Source: Ferranicluibacter quercicola (GTDB lineage: Bacteria > Pseudomonadota > Alphaproteobacteria > Rhizobiales > Rhizobiaceae). From it: 64,000 bases of DNA. The DNA is taken from contig NZ_JAJOZR010000010.1 in NCBI RefSeq assembly GCF_021168455.1, positions 154,265 through 218,264 of the forward strand, given 5' to 3'. Every line of letters begins with the position of its first letter. The first letter of the stretch is position 1. Below the pieces are notes generated by a model that worked only from the letters and a program-made list of their open reading frames with translations, was not told the origin of the DNA and made no database searches. Made by a program: the position numbers and the translations under genes. Of this stretch, positions 61,434 through 64,000 are shown one piece after another.

Positions 61434-61453
61434 GCGCGGCATCATCGCCGCGC
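61434..61453. terminator. Hairpin between convergent metF-like and M23 genes
   Basis: GCGCGGC (61434-61440) pairs with GCCGCGC (61447-61453) around a 6-base loop, in the 47-base gap between the two convergent genes. The following T content is modest on both sides, so termination is likely but weak. Confidence 0.5.
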
Positions 61454-61457
61454 GTTG

Positions 61458-63425
61458 TTACTGCGTGGCGGCGACTTCGCTGCCATTGTCCTTGGCCAGC
61501 AGCTCGTCGATGCGCTGCCGCTCTTCCTCGAACTGGGCGAGCGCCGGCCCGTCCAGCGACTTGCCGCCGGGAAGGCGGATGCGCAGCGGATCGACGCGGT
61601 TGCCGTTGACGATCAGTTCGTAGTGCAGGTGCGGGCCCGTCGACAGGCCCGTCGTCCCGATCCAGCCGATGACCTGACCCTGCGCGACGCGTGCGCCGGG
61701 CTTGACGTTCTTGGCGATCGCGCTCTGGTGGTTATAGGACGAGACGTAACCGTTGGCATGACGAATGAGCGTCTGGTTGCCATAGCCGCCGCTATCCCAC
61801 CCGGCCTTCTCCACGACGCCATTGCCCGCCGCGATGATCGGCGTGCCGCGCGGCGCGGCCCAGTCCACGCCTGTGTGCATGCGCGAGAAGCCGAGGATCG
61901 GATGGCGCCGCATGCCGAAGCCCGAGCGGAACGTGCCGTTGGGCACCGGATTGCGCAGGAGGAACTGACGGATGCTCTTGCCCATCTCGTTGTAGTAATC
62001 GACGGAATTGTCATCCGGATCCTGAAAACGATAGAACCGGGTCTGCGCGTCGCCGAACTTCGCGTTGACGTAAAGCAGTTCCGACGTATCCGTCGCCCGA
62101 CCGCTTTCATCCGCAACGGAGAAGAAGGCCTCCAGGCTATCGGTCGGCTTCAGCTGCGCCTGGAAATCGACATTGCTCGCGAGCAGCTTGATCAGCTGCG
62201 CGACCATGCCCTGGTTCATGCCGTAGGAAAGCGCCGCCCGATAGACCCCGTCATAGACTCGGGGCAGATCACGCCCGGCCGAGATGGTCGGCGTGCCATT
62301 GTCGTCGAAAGCGGTGTAGACGGCGGAAAGCTGCGGCGGTTCCTCGCCACGCACGAAGGTGCCGTGGTCGTCCAGCGCCATGGTCAGCACATGCGCACCG
62401 CCCTTGGCGTAGACGCTCGCCCGCATCACCCGCGCTTCTTCGTTCTCGCCTCTCTGGATGATGCCGATCCGCACGACATCGCCTTCCCGGAAGATATCCG
62501 AATTCAGCGCCGTCTTGAACACGGCGGCGATATCGGCCGATTGCGCCTTGGAATATCCGGCGCCGCTCAGAACGCTCGCCATATCCGTGTCACGCCGGAC
62601 CGGAATGACGTCGTCGGCAAATTCCGCACTGCTGTCGTTGATCGTCTCGAACGGCGTGACCGTCATGTTCTCCTCGACCACCCGGGCGGTGAGGCCCTGG
62701 ATCAGGTCGAGCTCGGAGGCATCGGAGGCGAAGCGTCGCGGATCGACATAGAAGAGCGATGCGAGCTGGGTGTTGCCTTCCGTCAGGGCCGCGCCGTTGG
62801 AGCGGACGTTCTCTTCCACCTCGTCGAGCGACATGGACGGCCCGAATTTCAGTGTCGATCCCTTGAGGGGGAAATCGACCGTCTTCAGCGCGACCTCGGA
62901 CTCGACGTCGGAGCCGTAGATGGTGCCGGTGCGCACAGGGGGAGGGGCGGAGGTGGCATCGTCATTGGAGAAGATCGCGAGGGGATCGAAGGAGGGGTAG
63001 GATTCCGAGGCCTGATGATTGGCGGCCAGCGTCATCTTAACATGCGCGAAAGGCTGGCGACGCACCACTTCCTTTTCGCCGTCGTGGATCATCGTGGACA
63101 CTTCGAGGATCGTCCGGTCGGAGGGCTTGGCGACGATCACCGGCGAAACGATGCGACCACCGCGCTTGGCGGTCGTTGCCGGCTGGCCGGCGCGCAAGGC
63201 GGGGTCCACCGCCGCATAGGCTTCCGCCGGGATCGCGAGCTGCTGTCGGCCATCGAGCGCGGCAAAGAGGGCGACACCCATCAGGAGACTGGATGTGATG
63301 CCGGTGAGGAATGTTCCGGAGAGCCAGCGGAGCGAAATCTCGCGGCGATCGGGTGCCCGGCGGCCATCCGCCAGGATGGGCGGCTCGTTGCCCAGCGACC
63401 GTATCATGGATTTGTCCGTGATCAT
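61458..63425 (-). CDS. M23-family peptidoglycan metallopeptidase
   Basis: A 655-residue membrane-anchored cell-wall endopeptidase. One N-terminal helix (about 36-58, FLTGITSSLLMGVALFAAL), a long extracytoplasmic region with LysM- or Csd3-like pieces (about 260-330, DTDMASVLSGAGYSKAQ) and a C-terminal LytM domain (about 505-625). The zinc ligands are in RMHTGVDWA (H-x3-D) and GPHLHYELIVNG (HxH); GFGMRRHPILG leads into the domain. All catalytic residues are present, so an active enzyme is expected. In rhizobia this gene sits between clpB and an rrn operon. Confidence 0.92.
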   Translation of the reverse strand: MITDKSMIRSLGNEPPILADGRRAPDRREISLRWLSGTFLTGITSSLLMGVALFAALDGRQQLAIPAEAYAAVDPALRAGQPATTAKRGGRIVSPVIVAKPSDRTILEVSTMIHDGEKEVVRRQPFAHVKMTLAANHQASESYPSFDPLAIFSNDDATSAPPPVRTGTIYGSDVESEVALKTVDFPLKGSTLKFGPSMSLDEVEENVRSNGAALTEGNTQLASLFYVDPRRFASDASELDLIQGLTARVVEENMTVTPFETINDSSAEFADDVIPVRRDTDMASVLSGAGYSKAQSADIAAVFKTALNSDIFREGDVVRIGIIQRGENEEARVMRASVYAKGGAHVLTMALDDHGTFVRGEEPPQLSAVYTAFDDNGTPTISAGRDLPRVYDGVYRAALSYGMNQGMVAQLIKLLASNVDFQAQLKPTDSLEAFFSVADESGRATDTSELLYVNAKFGDAQTRFYRFQDPDDNSVDYYNEMGKSIRQFLLRNPVPNGTFRSGFGMRRHPILGFSRMHTGVDWAAPRGTPIIAAGNGVVEKAGWDSGGYGNQTLIRHANGYVSSYNHQSAIAKNVKPGARVAQGQVIGWIGTTGLSTGPHLHYELIVNGNRVDPLRIRLPGGKSLDGPALAQFEEERQRIDELLAKDNGSEVAATQ

Positions 63426-63683
63426 GCCAGCTGATCGGGTCCCTGTTGCGCGCGCCGGTTCTTCTTATAGGCTGCGGATATTGTGCGAAGATGTGCATCT
63501 TTCGCGCGGTCGAGTCAAATCCGACACGGTGCGCGGTGCTCTCTGAGACACCGCGATTGTGTAAAACTGAGGGCGGCGGATGCGCGGAGGCAGGTTTCCT
63601 GCAGCGCGCGGGGAGGGGAGGGGGCTCCAGCCCCTGTGGTGCAAGGCTTTGTCAGAAAACTGTCATTTTTTTCAAAAACCCTG

Positions 63684-63713
63684 TTGACGAACGCTCTCCC
63701 TCGGATCTATAAA
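63684..63713 (+). promoter_or_regulatory. rRNA operon promoter
   Basis: TTGACG (63684-63689), an 18-base spacer and TATAAA (63708-63713). Directly upstream, about 63652-63680, is a run of A- and T-rich blocks (AGAAAACTG, ATTTTTTTCAAAAACC) that looks like an UP element. It points towards the window end, where the leader of 16S rRNA begins. Confidence 0.8.
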
Positions 63714-64000
63714 CCGCACACCAACGAGGGCGGCGGCGCTGCTGGCGACCGACGAACTCGCTCTGAAGTTTCTTGACTTTGTAGCGACTTGGCGGTCTCA
63801 GGCAAAATAGCTTGAGGCTCTTGTGGGGAAGATTTTGCGGTGATTTTGGCTTCAAGCTTTGATCATTTCGCGCTGTGACGGACCTGATGGGTTGTGTCGG
63901 TTTTTTGACAATTGAAGATGAGAAAGAGAAACGTGGGCGGCGGATGTTGCGCGGATCTGAGAGAGCTTTCGGGCTTTTGACGGTTCATGGAATAGACTTC
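63714..64000 (+). other. rRNA operon leader (16S gene begins beyond window)
   Basis: The last 290 bases hold no gene. The sequence around 63907-63940 (TTGACAATTGAAGATGAGAA followed by AGAGAAACGTGGGCGGCGG) closely resembles the leader just upstream of 16S rRNA in Rhizobium and Agrobacterium as I recall it. The GAAAGAGAAACG segment is a candidate antitermination (boxA-like) site. The 16S start itself is not in the window. Confidence 0.75.

Noticed and set aside
61290..63434. 714-codon open frame antisense to the M23 peptidase
   Set aside because: Shadow frame; the peptidase carries complete zinc motifs.

Overview
The window is GC-rich chromosomal DNA from an alphaproteobacterium, most likely a member of the Rhizobiaceae (Rhizobium, Sinorhizobium, Shinella or a relative). 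The grounds are the gene families (CpdR, DUF2125, the DUF4175/TIGR02302 protein, DUF1178, DUF4167, MTHFR-C next to MetF), the gene neighbourhoods (ubiG / lysC-ptsP / prfA-prmC / DUF4167 / clpB, and secA / ppiC-argJ-mutT), a RIME-type palindromic intergenic repeat, and an rRNA-operon promoter and leader of rhizobial type at the right end. The genus call is from memory of these neighbourhoods and was not computed.

Layout. 1-7,083: a partial DUF2125 gene, a glutathione cyclotransferase-like gene, a leftward ftsE-ftsX-ydcF-plsC run (division and envelope), hpt and cpdR. 7,101-15,402: a palindromic repeat, the leftward argH-lptM-lysA-TIGR02302 run, tlpA and a membrane sulfatase. 15,480-21,223: hbd, etfBA, rhomboid, cobalamin adenosyltransferase, a HIG1-like protein and an SDR. 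21,456-25,988: brkB, gluQ, alkA-type glycosylase, HNH nuclease, dsbB-like and yqaA-like genes. 26,209-28,538: tRNA-Leu(CAA) with a clear promoter, followed by a loose stretch of small unrecognised genes, the only part with an accessory look. 28,670-34,807: acyl-CoA synthetase, a flippase plus acetyltransferase-like pair, LysE exporter and an MBL hydrolase. 34,837-47,953: secA, ppiC, argJ, mutT, a Flp pilin, methyltransferase, comF, grxC, nitrilase, DUF1178, ubiG and lysC. 48,025-58,629: ptsP, prfA, prmC, DUF4167, a small cysteine-rich secreted protein, a Nudix-DUF429 single reading frame and clpB. 58,800-64,000: a one-carbon trio (formyltransferase, MTHFR-C, MetF-like), an M23 peptidase, and the promoter and leader of an rRNA operon whose 16S gene would start just past the window.

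Functionally this is mostly housekeeping DNA: envelope growth (FtsEX, PlsC, SecA, M23 peptidase), lysine and arginine synthesis (LysC, LysA, ArgJ, ArgH), acyl-CoA and branched-chain catabolism (Hbd, ETF, acyl-CoA synthetase), thiol redox (TlpA, DsbB-like, GrxC, GGCT), translation termination (PrfA, PrmC) and stress (ClpB). I found no prophage, insertion sequence, CRISPR array or recognisable defence system. The best leads for novelty are the Nudix-DUF429 fusion frame, a perfect CtrA-type box in front of ftsE, a LiuR-like palindrome over the etfB promoter, the small-gene stretch after tRNA-Leu, the lone Flp pilin with its membrane-protein neighbour, and the compact one-carbon trio next to the rRNA operon.
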